DNA of 64,000 bases from Acidobacteriota bacterium (GTDB lineage: Bacteria > Acidobacteriota > Terriglobia > Terriglobales > SCQP01), in NCBI GenBank assembly GCA_027459505.1, contig DAIDIE010000029.1, positions 181,481 to 245,480 of the forward strand, in the 5' to 3' direction. The first letter of the stretch is position 1, and each line of letters opens with the position of its first letter. The position numbers and the translations under genes were made by a program. The notes below the pieces were generated by a model. That model worked only from the letters and a program-made list of their open reading frames with translations. It was not told the origin of the DNA and did not search any database. This document shows, one piece after another, positions 1-8,604 of this stretch.

Positions 1-516
1 GGTGTACTCGGCCTGGCACTGCGGACACATCTGGAACCCGGCCATCGAGGTTAGACGGCGATCATAAGGAACTCCGTGAATGATGGTGAAGCGGGGGCCG
101 CAGTTGGTGCAGTTGATAAAAGGGTACCTGTAGCGGCGGTCGGCGGGGTCGAGCAGCTCGCGCAGGCAGTCGGCGCAGACCGCCACATCGGCGGCAATCA
201 GCGTACGGTTCGCGGCGCCACGCTCGCTGGCGACGATCTGAAAGCCGTGTTCGCCTGAGAACCCAGCTTCGCCATGGCACGCCAGCTCTTGAACTTCAAT
301 CCGGGTGATGCGGGCCAGTGGAGGCGCGCCGGTTGGCAAGCACCGCAGGAACTCCTCAACCTGCTCTCGCGGCCCCTGCAGTTCAATCGTGGCGCCACGC
401 GAAGTGTTGCGCACGTTCCCGGTCAGGGCACGCTCTTGCGCCAGGCGGTAGACGTAGGGGCGGAAGCCGACGCCCTGCACGATGCCGGATACCTCGATGC
501 GCCGCCGTATCTTCAT
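1..516 (-). CDS. hypF: Carbamoyltransferase HypF, N-terminal part (cut by window edge)
   Basis: HypF makes the cyanide ligands of [NiFe]-hydrogenase by carbamoylating the C-terminal cysteine of HypE. Only the first 172 codons lie in the window, and the frame is open to base 1. The N-terminus carries the acylphosphatase signature GIVQGVGFRPYVYRLA, and further on come the CxxC pairs of the HypF zinc fingers (CADC, CTNC, CPQC). The ATG at 516 lies 34 bases after the hypB stop, so this is the last visible gene of the hyp operon. The YrdC-like and Kae1-like domains would lie beyond the window. Confidence 0.93.
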   Translation of the reverse strand, partial: MKIRRRIEVSGIVQGVGFRPYVYRLAQERALTGNVRNTSRGATIELQGPREQVEEFLRCLPTGAPPLARITRIEVQELACHGEAGFSGEHGFQIVASERGAANRTLIAADVAVCADCLRELLDPADRRYRYPFINCTNCGPRFTIIHGVPYDRRLTSMAGFQMCPQCQAEYT

Positions 517-550
517 TCGTCCTCGTCTGTGGGAAGGCGACTCCCTCTGC

Positions 551-1321
551 CTATGAAATGGCGGTCTTAATGGCTGGCTTGCCTGGGGAACGGTCGATGC
601 CTTCGGGCGCCGCCGTTGGGCGCGCGTTGGCTGCGCCTGCCAACGTTTCCGCCCCGAAGCTCCGGTTGCCGCAGGCGTGGCGCCGGCGCTCAATCCACTC
701 GCTCCAGGCGCCAAGCCCCTCTCCAGTGGCGCAGGACAGGTGGATGATCTCCAACTCCGGGTTTACCGCCCGCGCGTTGGCCTCCGCTCTCCCAAGATCA
801 AACGAGACATGAGGCAGCAGGTCGAGCTTGGTGACCAGCATGAGCCGGGCTTTGAAAAAGGTTCCCGGATACTTGAGCGGCTTTTCGTCCCCCTCGGTGA
901 CGCTGAGCAGGACAATCTTGGCGGCTTCCCCAAGATCGTAGCTGGAAGGGCATACCAGGTTCCCGACGTTCTCAATAAACAGGAGTTCGATCTTACCGAT
1001 CGGGAATTCCCGTAGCGCGTTCTCGATCATGCTGGCATTCAAGTGGCAGGTACCGCCGGTGGTGATCTGTTTCACCGGAAAGCCGTAGCGCCGCAGGCGG
1101 GCGGCATCGGAATCGGTCTGGATATCGCCGGTGAGCACCCCCACCGCTTCGTGAGAGGCGAAGCCGTTCAGGGTGCTCTCCAGCAGCGCGGTCTTGCCGG
1201 AACCGGGGGCGCTGATCAGGTTGAGGCACAAGATGCCTCGTTCGCGGAAGCTCTCCCGGAGCCGCGCGGCGATTTTGTCGTTTTCGCTGAGCACCTTCTG
1301 TTCAAGTTCGACACGTTTCAT
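551..1321 (-). CDS. hypB: Hydrogenase nickel incorporation GTPase HypB
   Basis: HypB is the GTPase that, with HypA, inserts nickel into the hydrogenase large subunit. The protein has 256 residues, with a P-loop APGSGKT at about residues 38-44 and the G-domain stretches LTGDIQTDSDA and VTKLDLLP. There is no His-rich nickel-storage N-terminus. The ATG at 1321 begins MKRVELEQ; longer in-frame extensions run into hypA and look non-coding. It overlaps the end of hypA by 20 bases, suggesting translational coupling. The last ~45 residues, after the usual EWIERRR end, form a low-complexity Ala/Pro-rich tail that is not typical of the family. Confidence 0.93.
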   Translation of the reverse strand: MKRVELEQKVLSENDKIAARLRESFRERGILCLNLISAPGSGKTALLESTLNGFASHEAVGVLTGDIQTDSDAARLRRYGFPVKQITTGGTCHLNASMIENALREFPIGKIELLFIENVGNLVCPSSYDLGEAAKIVLLSVTEGDEKPLKYPGTFFKARLMLVTKLDLLPHVSFDLGRAEANARAVNPELEIIHLSCATGEGLGAWSEWIERRRHACGNRSFGAETLAGAANARPTAAPEGIDRSPGKPAIKTAIS

Positions 1322-1658
1322 CTTCGACCTCCAGATAGGTAATCTCCAGTTCATCGCCGCCCAGCAAGTCCGCGCTGCTGCAAGCGCAGCGCGGGCAGGC
1401 GGACAACAGGCCGCCCACGTAGTGGGCGCCGCAGGCGCGGCAGAGGCGGCGTGGCGAGCACGACTCAATGGCCAATTCCAGTTCTGCAAACGGCGTGTCA
1501 CGCGTCGCGGCGGTCAAGGCAAAACGCAGAGACTCGGCATTGACCGATGATAGTTCGCCAATGCGCAGACCGGCACGGCGCGGGCGCAGGCCACCCCGCG
1601 CGCGGCACTCCGCCTCGATGGTCTTCAGAATCGCATTGGCAATGCTGAGTTCATGCAT
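1302..1658 (-). CDS. hypA: Hydrogenase maturation nickel metallochaperone HypA
   Basis: HypA delivers nickel together with HypB. The 118-residue product starts with the nickel-binding MHEL motif (His2). It has a four-cysteine zinc site: C73 and C76 in CRACG, C88 and C91 in CPRC. Length and motifs match the family. It starts 10 bases after the hypE stop and overlaps the start of hypB, which places it firmly in the hypCDEABF order. Confidence 0.95.
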   Translation of the reverse strand: MHELSIANAILKTIEAECRARGGLRPRRAGLRIGELSSVNAESLRFALTAATRDTPFAELELAIESCSPRRLCRACGAHYVGGLLSACPRCACSSADLLGGDELEITYLEVEDETCRT

Positions 1659-1668
1659 AGAGCGGCTC

Positions 1669-2751
1669 TCAGCAGATACGCGGAAGTTGATCTCCGCTCA
1701 GCATGTCGAGCATGCGCGCGGTGCCCAGAGTGGTGCGCACGGTGACCCTGCCCGCAGGTCCGTTAATCACGGTTCCAATGATTTCCGCCTCCCGTCCCAG
1801 CGGGTGCTCCCGCAGGGCGCCCAGGGCGGTTTCCGCGTCCTCGGCTTTGACGATGGCCACCAGCTTGCCTTCGTTGGCGACATAAAGAGGGTCCAGCCCC
1901 AGCAGCTCACAGGCGCCGCGCACCTGTTCGCGCACGGGAACACGGTGTTCCTGGAGTTCAATGCCCACCTGCGACTGCGCCGCGATTTCGTTGAGCGTGC
2001 TGGCCAGTCCCCCGCGCGTGGGGTCGCGGAAGCAGCGAAAGGATGCGCCGGTGGCCAGCAGGGCCGCGACCAGGTTATGAAGCGGGGCCGAGTCGCTCTG
2101 AATGGCCGTTTCCAGTGCAAGCCCTTCGCGCTGCGCCAGAATGGCGATGCCGTGGTCGCCCAGAGGGCCGCTGACCAGCACCTTGTCTCCGGGCCGGGCG
2201 TTTCCCGCGGAGAGCGCCAAATCGTGATGGACCACGCCGATGCCCGAGGTGTTGATAAAAAGGCCATCGCCGCTGCCTTTCTCGACGACCTTGGTATCGC
2301 CCGTAACCACCGCAACACCACATGCGCGCGCCGCTTCTTGCAGCGAAGCGCTGATTTGCCGCAGCGTGTCGAGCGGCAGCCCTTCTTCCAGAATGAAGGC
2401 GGCGCTCAGAAAGAGCGGAGTCGCCCCGCCCATGGCGAGGTCGTTGACCGTTCCATGTACGGCGAGGGAGCCAATGTCACCACCGGGAAAAAACAGGGGC
2501 TTGACCACAAAGGAATCCGTGGTGAACGCCAGACGGATACCGTTGACGCTCACCATCGCCTGGTCGTTCAGGAGCGCCAGCGCGGGATTGTCGAAGGTGG
2601 GCAGGAAGATTTCATGAATCAGCTCCGCGCTGAGTTTTCCGCCGCTGCCGTGGCCGAGCAGGACGCTTTCCCCCGCCGGTAATGGAGAGGGGCAGAGTGC
2701 GCCGCTCATGGTTTGCGGCGCTGTTGCCTTGACTGGCCTGCTTCCGTTCAT
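1669..2751 (-). CDS. hypE: Hydrogenase expression/formation protein HypE
   Basis: HypE dehydrates the thiocarbamate placed on its C-terminal cysteine to thiocyanate, the cyanide donor for the Fe(CN)2CO centre. The 360-residue protein has the PurM-like GHGSGGKL motif near residue 35. It ends exactly in PRIC, the conserved C-terminal tetrapeptide carrying the acceptor cysteine. The start overlaps the hypD stop by four bases (ATGA type). A second in-frame Met at residue 15 is possible. Confidence 0.96.
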   Translation of the reverse strand: MNGSRPVKATAPQTMSGALCPSPLPAGESVLLGHGSGGKLSAELIHEIFLPTFDNPALALLNDQAMVSVNGIRLAFTTDSFVVKPLFFPGGDIGSLAVHGTVNDLAMGGATPLFLSAAFILEEGLPLDTLRQISASLQEAARACGVAVVTGDTKVVEKGSGDGLFINTSGIGVVHHDLALSAGNARPGDKVLVSGPLGDHGIAILAQREGLALETAIQSDSAPLHNLVAALLATGASFRCFRDPTRGGLASTLNEIAAQSQVGIELQEHRVPVREQVRGACELLGLDPLYVANEGKLVAIVKAEDAETALGALREHPLGREAEIIGTVINGPAGRVTVRTTLGTARMLDMLSGDQLPRIC

Positions 2752-3863
2752 GGCCGCGGCTCCCCCGCATGCGCGGCATGGCGGCGATATTGGTAGTAGG
2801 CGGCGCAGGCGCCCTCGCTGGAAACCATAGGGGCGCCCAACGGGTTGGAGGGGGAGCAGCGCTCAGCGAAAGCAACGCAATCGGTGGGCTTTTTGAGTCC
2901 CTGCAGGATTTGAGCGCTGATACAGTCGGGCGCTTCTTCAATCGCCGCGCCGGTGGCAAATGGAAACACCTTCTCGGCGTCGAAAGCGGCATACTCCTCG
3001 CGGATGCGTAGACCGCTGTGGGGAATCAGGCCGATCCCTCTCCATTTCTGATCGCAAGGGGTAAAGACCCGCTCGACTGCCCGTTGCGCGGGCAGGTTGC
3101 CATCGCAGGTGACCGAGCGTACGTACTGATTTTCGACCTGGGCGCGACCGTGTTCAAGCTGAGCGATCAGCATGGAAATCGCTTCCAGGAGATCGACCGG
3201 CTCGAATCCGCCGACCACAATCGGCAGGCAAAAGTCTGCGCTGAGTTGTTCGTATTCGCGGTATCCCATCACGGTGCAGACGTGGCCAGGGGCAATCAGG
3301 CCTTGTACGCGGTTGCTGGGCGAGCCCAGCAGCAGGCGCATAGCCGGCGGCACGAGCACGTGGGAAACCAGCATGGAAAAATTGGTGATTCCAGCGCGGT
3401 GCGCCTCCCAGATCGCCATGGCATTGGCCGGTGCGGTGGTCTCGAAGCCTACGCCAAAGAAGACCACCGCTTTATCCGGATGCGCGCTGGCAATCGTGAC
3501 GGCCTCCAGGGGCGAGTAGACGATGCGCACGTCGGCCCCGGCGGCTTTCGCGCGCAACAAGTCGTTACGCGACCCAGGGACGCGCAGCATGTCCCCGTAG
3601 GAGACCAGAATGACCTCCGGCCGCATGGCGAGCGCGATAGCCCGATCGATCTTCTCCAAGGGGGTGACGCAGACGGGACAGCCGGGCCCGTGCACCAGTT
3701 CGATGCCGGCCGGCAGCAGATCCTCAATGCCATAGCGCATGAGGGTGTGGGTCTGGCCGCCGCAAACCTCCATGAGCACCCACGGACGCGCCGCCGTTTC
3801 ACGAATTTGGCTGACCAGCATCCGCGCAATGCGCTCGTCGCGATACTCGTCGAGATACTTCAT
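2748..3863 (-). CDS. hypD: Hydrogenase formation protein HypD
   Basis: HypD is the iron-sulfur scaffold on which, with HypC, the Fe(CN)2CO unit is built. The 371-residue product shows the family cysteine motifs VCGGQTHT and [10 protein letters not shown] and the downstream segment [10 protein letters not shown]. It overlaps hypC by four bases at its start and hypE by four bases at its end, so hypC, hypD and hypE are probably translationally coupled. Confidence 0.96.
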   Translation of the reverse strand: MKYLDEYRDERIARMLVSQIRETAARPWVLMEVCGGQTHTLMRYGIEDLLPAGIELVHGPGCPVCVTPLEKIDRAIALAMRPEVILVSYGDMLRVPGSRNDLLRAKAAGADVRIVYSPLEAVTIASAHPDKAVVFFGVGFETTAPANAMAIWEAHRAGITNFSMLVSHVLVPPAMRLLLGSPSNRVQGLIAPGHVCTVMGYREYEQLSADFCLPIVVGGFEPVDLLEAISMLIAQLEHGRAQVENQYVRSVTCDGNLPAQRAVERVFTPCDQKWRGIGLIPHSGLRIREEYAAFDAEKVFPFATGAAIEEAPDCISAQILQGLKKPTDCVAFAERCSPSNPLGAPMVSSEGACAAYYQYRRHAAHAGEPRP

Positions 3864-4168
3864 AACGCTGGTGGCTCTGGTTTCGCCAGGCCTTGCGGAG
3901 GTGGTTGGGGCGGCTCCGCGCCGGAAGCGGCGAGTTCGGCTTCCAGCAGGCCCATGGCTTGCAGCAGTTGAAAAGTTCTTGCGGCCTCCGCCGCGTCCAC
4001 ACGGCTGATGGCGAAGCCCACATGGACGATGACGTAATCGCCGGCGCTGGCCTCCGGGACGAAGTCCAGGCAGACCTCACGGACCACGCCGCCAAAGCTG
4101 ACCCGGGCGTGGCGCAGGGGGGCCCGCTCCGTTATCTCCAGGACCTTTCCGGGGATAGCCAGGCACAT
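3860..4168 (-). CDS. hypC: Hydrogenase assembly chaperone HypC/HupF
   Basis: HypC binds HypD and carries the iron unit to the large-subunit precursor. The product begins MCLAIPGKV, and Cys2 is the essential residue of the family. The OB-like core ([32 protein letters not shown]) is intact. The 102-residue protein is slightly longer than usual because of a Pro-rich C-terminal tail. GGAG lies just upstream of the ATG. It is the first gene of the hyp operon; the 242 bases to the next gene are the likely promoter region, but no clear -35/-10 or -24/-12 box was seen. Confidence 0.95.
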   Translation of the reverse strand: MCLAIPGKVLEITERAPLRHARVSFGGVVREVCLDFVPEASAGDYVIVHVGFAISRVDAAEAARTFQLLQAMGLLEAELAASGAEPPQPPPQGLAKPEPPAL

Positions 4169-4410
4169 AGGGGGAACTCCTATACCGGCGGCGGTTTTCT
4201 GCACTCTCGGCCAGCGCTGAGGTAAAGGTAACGCAGGGCGCGGTGACCACGCTGTAAGCCACCGCACGTGGCGATGTGTGCCTGCTAACACAGTCGCCAG
4301 CAGCGGCAGAGCGAGCAATGGACGCCACCGAAGGGCGTGGGGTTGTCTGCAAACGTTGCGGGCAGGTTTTGCGCGGGAAGGGGGGTCTGGCGCCGCCCCG
4401 GGCTTAAAGC

Positions 4411-6045
4411 TTAGGGGCCGCTATCGCCCCGCTCCGGTTCGATTTCCAAGGCGTTAAGCTCGGCGTAGTTGATGTGCGGTTCGAAGGTGATCTCGAGCCG
4501 GTCTTGTGGAGAAGGCGAGAGGTGGTGAAACTCCTCGATCACCGCCTCGTGCCCGGGTGTGGTGTGTTTGAGGATATCGAAATTGTGCAGCAGCACATGT
4601 CCATTGCAGTAGACGTCAAACACACGGCTCCCGATGCCACCACTGACCCAGCGTTGTTTGCCAAACCAGCCTTCGGAGAAGAAAAGGCGCAACGTGTAAT
4701 GGCGACTGGTGTGATTGGGGTCGTCGGGGACGGGAATGTCGTAGCGGAAATGTCCAAACCGCTCCCAGCGGAACAGGCCCGGGTCGGGAGCTCCGGCCAC
4801 CGGAAAACTGCGTTGCGTGAGGCTGCCTCCGGTGACGAACTCATCGGGCATCCAGTAGCGGCCCAGCCGGTCGCGGTATCCCTCGGGTGCGGCGACGTAG
4901 CGTATGGGCCGCATGTGGCCGGGGATGCCGGGGAACACCTCGACACCGCTTAGAAACGATTGCGGGTCAATAAAATCCAGGTGAATGTCGCCATCGGATT
5001 CGGGGTGGACATCGGTATACACCAACTCGGTGGCGGTGTAGGGTCCCATTGTCTCGTCGGCCACATCCATATGCTGTTGCAGCCAGCCGTTCACGGTGAA
5101 ATGAAAACGCGCCTGGGTTTCGCCGACATCCTCCGTCTCGGCAAACAGCAAATGAATTTCGCTGACGCCGGTTTTCGAGGCGGGAATGCTGCATTGAAAG
5201 ATGCCTTTGCGGCCGCGCTGAAACACCTGTTGGAAGTTGGTCCCCTGGATAGTGAGCCTGGGCTGGTCATAGGCCGCGCCACCACTGCAAATGCCGGAGC
5301 GCCACAGGCGGCCAGCCGAGTCCTTGAAGGGGGGACCATCGGCGGCCGTGTAATCCGCTTCCGGACCAGGCGGTGCAAGCACCTGTTCCGCTCCAAACGG
5401 ATGCGGAGAAACCGCGCTGACTGCCCCGTCAAGCGACGTCTTGCGCAGGCCACGGCGCAACCCCAGATGGTAAAGCCATATTCCGCCGGAGACACAGAGG
5501 GCGGAAGCGACAACCATCCCCAAGGTGAGAAACAGCAAGCGCTTTCCCGGGGGGCGCGGCGGCTCCATGGCGTTGCGCAGGGATTCAATCTCTAAATTCC
5601 CGGCGGCTGGCAGGGTAGAAATGGCGCTGTAGCCGTTGTTGCCGCTGTCGCCATGCTGCTCTGTCAAGGGCAAGTTGCTGGCGGCGTGGGCCCGGCGTAC
5701 AAAGCGTGGCGAGTATTGCCCCATGGGCAGTTCCACTTGAATGTGGCGGTCAGCCCCGTTATTGCGGTAATACAGCTGCAGGCGGTGTCGAATGGCGCGC
5801 GCAGTGACGCGCACCACCGAGTCCATGGCGGGGTCAAAATCGCCCCGCCGGCCAAGTGCCTGGGTGGCGATTCCAAACTCGCAGATCTGGTCGGCACGTC
5901 CCGCCCAGTACTCCTCACAGATGTATCTCAGAAAACGCGCAAGATTGCCCGAGCGGCGAAACTCCTGGGTTTCCAGAAGGTTCTGCAACTCGGCCTGCTC
6001 CTCTTGCCGGGTGGGTAGCTGCGGCGGTGTGTCCAGAGCCGACAT
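4411..6045 (-). CDS. Membrane one-component regulator-like protein with two periplasmic malectin domains
   Basis: The protein has 544 residues. Residues ~20-118 resemble the cytoplasmic module that precedes TolB/TPR proteins in many bacteria (RSGNLARFLRYICEEYWAGR, then DFDPAMDSVVRVTARAIRHR and the wing-like ELPMGQYSPRF). Its helix-helix-wing pattern recalls OmpR-type DNA-binding domains, but that reading is an inference. A single membrane helix spans ~169-193 after a basic stretch. The rest looks like two malectin-type carbohydrate-binding domains (~215-350 and ~370-540), each with aromatic-rich beta strands and ending in the GVEVFP and ALEIEP patterns. The layout is CadC/ToxR-like: cytoplasmic regulator, membrane helix, periplasmic sugar-binding sensor. 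The gene is divergent from the GH26-like hydrolase, a plausible target. Malectin assignment is by pattern only. Confidence 0.7.
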   Translation of the reverse strand: MSALDTPPQLPTRQEEQAELQNLLETQEFRRSGNLARFLRYICEEYWAGRADQICEFGIATQALGRRGDFDPAMDSVVRVTARAIRHRLQLYYRNNGADRHIQVELPMGQYSPRFVRRAHAASNLPLTEQHGDSGNNGYSAISTLPAAGNLEIESLRNAMEPPRPPGKRLLFLTLGMVVASALCVSGGIWLYHLGLRRGLRKTSLDGAVSAVSPHPFGAEQVLAPPGPEADYTAADGPPFKDSAGRLWRSGICSGGAAYDQPRLTIQGTNFQQVFQRGRKGIFQCSIPASKTGVSEIHLLFAETEDVGETQARFHFTVNGWLQQHMDVADETMGPYTATELVYTDVHPESDGDIHLDFIDPQSFLSGVEVFPGIPGHMRPIRYVAAPEGYRDRLGRYWMPDEFVTGGSLTQRSFPVAGAPDPGLFRWERFGHFRYDIPVPDDPNHTSRHYTLRLFFSEGWFGKQRWVSGGIGSRVFDVYCNGHVLLHNFDILKHTTPGHEAVIEEFHHLSPSPQDRLEITFEPHINYAELNALEIEPERGDSGP

Positions 6046-6142
6046 TGCATGTCAGGTTATGGGAGCGCTTGCATTTGTGTCAATGGCTGAAACGGCCCGC
6101 GGCGGGAGGTGCTTCCGGGAATTCACCCATGGCGGCACGGCT

Positions 6143-6252
6143 TGCGGCCGAGTTGGAAGGAGTTCGAGTCCGAAGTCGCAGGTCGACGTAAGGGTAAATG
6201 TCCGGGGCTGCCATTGAGGTCCGGCGCCGCTGCTGACGCTCGGGTTCGTCAG
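6143..6252 (+). repeat. R1 repeat, degenerate copy A
   Basis: This stretch aligns with gaps to the R1 right module and the start of the inner module seen at 49562. Shared landmarks in the same order are ggccgagt, agttcgagtccgaagtcgcagg, ggggctgcc, aggtcc, cgccgctg and gacgctcgggttcgtcag. It is clearly more diverged than the copies at 49-54 kb. It lies in the spacer between the malectin protein and the GH26 gene. Confidence 0.5.
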
Positions 6253-6465
6253 CAAGCAAGTCTTTGGGAGGGAGCGGGCGGGCCACCCGAACGGTCTTGA
6301 TACGCGGTCGACGGGGATTTACGGTTCCGGCGCCGAGGCGATCGGTATAGTTTGTTAACGTTTCACGCTGGTTGCGGCGGTTTTGCTACGGCTTGACCCT
6401 TGTCTCCAAAGAGCAAGCGGAGGATAACTGAACACGTCTGACCTCAACGTATACTTGGCACAATT

Positions 6466-6494
6466 GGGGGGGGAGAACACCCCCCCGCTTTTTT
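6466..6494 (+). terminator. G7/C7 hairpin followed by T6, in the GH26 leader
   Basis: Eight G residues, a six-base loop (agaaca), seven C residues, then GC and six T residues form a textbook intrinsic terminator on the plus strand. No plus-strand gene ends just upstream, so it does not close a gene. It lies about 350 bases before the GH26 start and could act as an attenuator in a long leader, or shield the hydrolase from upstream transcription. Confidence 0.5.
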
Positions 6495-6531
6495 GGCCGC
6501 GGCCTAACGCGCCAGGGCCGGGGTGCGCTGA

Positions 6532-6556
6532 GGCGGCACGGCCGCTTTTATTCCAC
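6532..6556 (+). repeat. R1 left-end module, isolated copy B
   Basis: The stretch GGCGGCACGGCCGCTTTTAT is identical to the left end of R1 copies at 51730 and 54173. It folds as GCGGC-acg-GCCGC followed by four T residues, so it can act as a small terminator-like hairpin. Confidence 0.55.
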
Positions 6557-6841
6557 TGCCTCAATGACCCCGGTTAGGCCGGACCGCCGCAGCGGGTGGA
6601 ATTAGGGCAGCCGCGCCGTTTTACCCCGCCCGGGGTTTGTTTGTTAACTTCTCTGGCCTGCTTTCGCTTGCGGCACAGCTTTTCACAGCAATTTACCTTC
6701 CCAGCGCTAGCGCTCAGACGGATGATCGCCGACGGGTCGCAACGTCTCTTGGAGCGCGGCATTTGCAGCGCGGCAATCAATCAGGGATGGGCGGCTACCC
6801 AGGCCATGCCTGGAATCCGTTGGAGGGTGGAGAACAACGCA

Positions 6842-7954
6842 ATGCTTGTACGTCTTCGAATGAGGCTTTCGTTCATGATCGTTTGTGGCTTGCTGGTGCT
6901 GGCGGGTGGCAGCCTGGTGCCGGCTTCCGCAAGCGGAGGCACGCTGTTGGGGGTGTTTAATGGCAACCCGACCAGCAGCGTGATGTCGCTGTATTCGGCG
7001 CAACAAAGCTGGGAGAATAAACCCAACGCCGTGGGCAGCGCTTATATCACCTGGTGCTCGCGCAGCATTACCTACGCCTTCGACATGGCCAACGAGTTCT
7101 GGTCGGACCACAACGTCCCGGAGATCGTCTGGCAACCGGAAAACATCAACTGCAAAACCGATGCCAGCGATCCTGACACGCAAATCGCTTCGGGGATGTG
7201 GGACTCCTACATCACCAGCTTCTTCAATGCGGCGAAAAACTTCCTGGCCGGCCCGGATGGTGTCTACGGAACATCGGATGACCGCAGACTTTACATCCGC
7301 TTTGCGCACGAGGCGAACGGCAATTGGTATCCCTGGTCGCCGGCCTACTCGGGTTCGACCGACACCCCGGCGGATTACGTCAACATGTGGATCCACGTGG
7401 TGACCATGGCGCGGAATATGGGGCTGGATTCCGACCACCTGCAATTCATGTGGAACGTCAACGCCACCGATTCCGGGCCCTACACGGCGGAGCAGTTGTT
7501 TCCTGGCAATTCGTACCTGAACTGGGTGTCGATTGACGGCTACAACTGGGGCACATCGCAGAGCTGGTCCAGCTGGCAGACGGCAAGCCAGGTGTTCAGC
7601 AACATGATTGGGCGGGTACGGAACCTCTCCACCTTACCACTGGCCATTCCGGAAGTGGGCAGCGTTTCCTACACCTCCACTGGTGAAAGCGTTCCCGCGA
7701 AGGCGGCCTGGATTAACGATCTTTTCACCAACTTCATTCCCACATACAACATCAAGATGATCTGCTGGTTTAACACCGATCAAAGCGGCGAGAAGGACTG
7801 GGCGATTTTTGGCGGCAAGTACGGTGACCAGACGTATCAGTCCTACAAGGCGTACTCGGAGTACGCCAGCGGGGTGAGCGCCAGTACGATTATCGGATCC
7901 GACCCCACCAACCCGCGCTTGCTGACCAGTGCGCAGTTCGCCGGTCAGATATAG
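6842..7954 (+). CDS. Secreted GH26-like glycoside hydrolase (beta-mannanase/endoglycanase type)
   Basis: The product has 370 residues with a signal peptide at ~1-31 (basic MLVRLRMR, hydrophobic core, cut near ASA-SG). GH26 landmarks are visible: FAHEANGNWYPW, with the likely general acid E157, and PLAIPEVGS, with the likely nucleophile E271. Family members cleave beta-mannans or mixed-linkage beta-glucans; the substrate cannot be read from the sequence. The ATG at 6842 was chosen because GGAG lies 9 bases upstream and the signal peptide begins there; an in-frame extension to 6596 looks untranslated. It is divergent from the malectin membrane protein and followed by a strong hairpin. Confidence 0.8.
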   Translation: MLVRLRMRLSFMIVCGLLVLAGGSLVPASASGGTLLGVFNGNPTSSVMSLYSAQQSWENKPNAVGSAYITWCSRSITYAFDMANEFWSDHNVPEIVWQPENINCKTDASDPDTQIASGMWDSYITSFFNAAKNFLAGPDGVYGTSDDRRLYIRFAHEANGNWYPWSPAYSGSTDTPADYVNMWIHVVTMARNMGLDSDHLQFMWNVNATDSGPYTAEQLFPGNSYLNWVSIDGYNWGTSQSWSSWQTASQVFSNMIGRVRNLSTLPLAIPEVGSVSYTSTGESVPAKAAWINDLFTNFIPTYNIKMICWFNTDQSGEKDWAIFGGKYGDQTYQSYKAYSEYASGVSASTIIGSDPTNPRLLTSAQFAGQI

Positions 7955-7967
7955 AGCAGCGGCTTGT

Positions 7968-8001
7968 AAGAGCGGGCGGCCGGATGTGGCAGCCCGCTCT
8001 T
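7968..8001. terminator. 10-bp stem hairpin between convergent genes
   Basis: AAGAGCGGGC and GCCCGCTCTT form a perfect 10-bp stem with a 14-base loop, between the end of the GH26 gene and the convergent DinB-like gene. There is no T-tract on either side, so termination is inferred only from stem strength and position. Confidence 0.4.
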
Positions 8002-8023
8002 GCGACCAGCAACAGCGCCCTCT

Positions 8024-8518
8024 CTATAGCTCCCGGGTTGCTCCCATCATCAGATAATCCATCTCCCAGTCCGGGCGGAACCCGTGCTGGCGAACCAGCG
8101 TGGCCAGTTGCGCGTAATGGCGTATGGAATGCATGAGCAGGTGCACCAGAATGACGCGGCGAGGGGCGCCTAGCTTTCCGGCGCTGCGCGTGGTGAACTC
8201 AAGCGGCGTCTCCCAGAATTCCGCGCCACGCTTTAACAGAGGTCGTAGCAGCGTCATCGCGCGCTGATGGATTTCGAAAATGGCGCCGGCGGAGTCGCAG
8301 GGAATCTGATCGTAAGAGGTGGGTTCCAGGCCGCTGAGCCGCTCCGCGTAGCGCAGCTCAACCGCGACAATGTGCTGCAGAAGCTGGGCGACTGAACTCG
8401 TCTCGCGAATGTCGCAGGGCAAAGACAGAATTGCGGAATGGGCTTCAATGAAGCGCATCCATTGCCGGGAGGTCTCCTCGACCCAGGCCTGCAGTTCTTC
8501 CGCGGTAAGGGCGGTCAT
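8024..8518 (-). CDS. DinB-like (four-helix bundle) protein
   Basis: The 164-residue protein looks like a DinB/YfiT-superfamily four-helix bundle. Metal-binding-type histidines are spaced as in that family: one in LLQHIVAVELRYAERL and two in HLLMHSIRHYAQLATL. These proteins act as thiol-dependent metal transferases or have no known role; no specific substrate can be given. It lies 86 bases after the MFS gene on the same strand. A link to bacillithiol (bshC is also in this window) is possible but only inference. Confidence 0.75.
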   Translation of the reverse strand: MTALTAEELQAWVEETSRQWMRFIEAHSAILSLPCDIRETSSVAQLLQHIVAVELRYAERLSGLEPTSYDQIPCDSAGAIFEIHQRAMTLLRPLLKRGAEFWETPLEFTTRSAGKLGAPRRVILVHLLMHSIRHYAQLATLVRQHGFRPDWEMDYLMMGATREL

Positions 8519-8604
8519 GCAATACCTCCTGAAGCGACTGACTTAAGTACAGTTTAGCTTCCCCTGGTGCTGCCCCAGAAGCTGCCGCCCGGCTACCATT
8601 GCCG

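Noticed and set aside
1468..2682. Plus-strand open frame of 404 codons across hypA and hypE
   Set aside because: It is antisense to well-supported hyp genes and lacks recognisable protein features.
1..4168. Idea of a hyp operon without a hydrogenase as an orphan maturation system
   Set aside because: The operon runs off the window edge, so structural genes may lie just outside.
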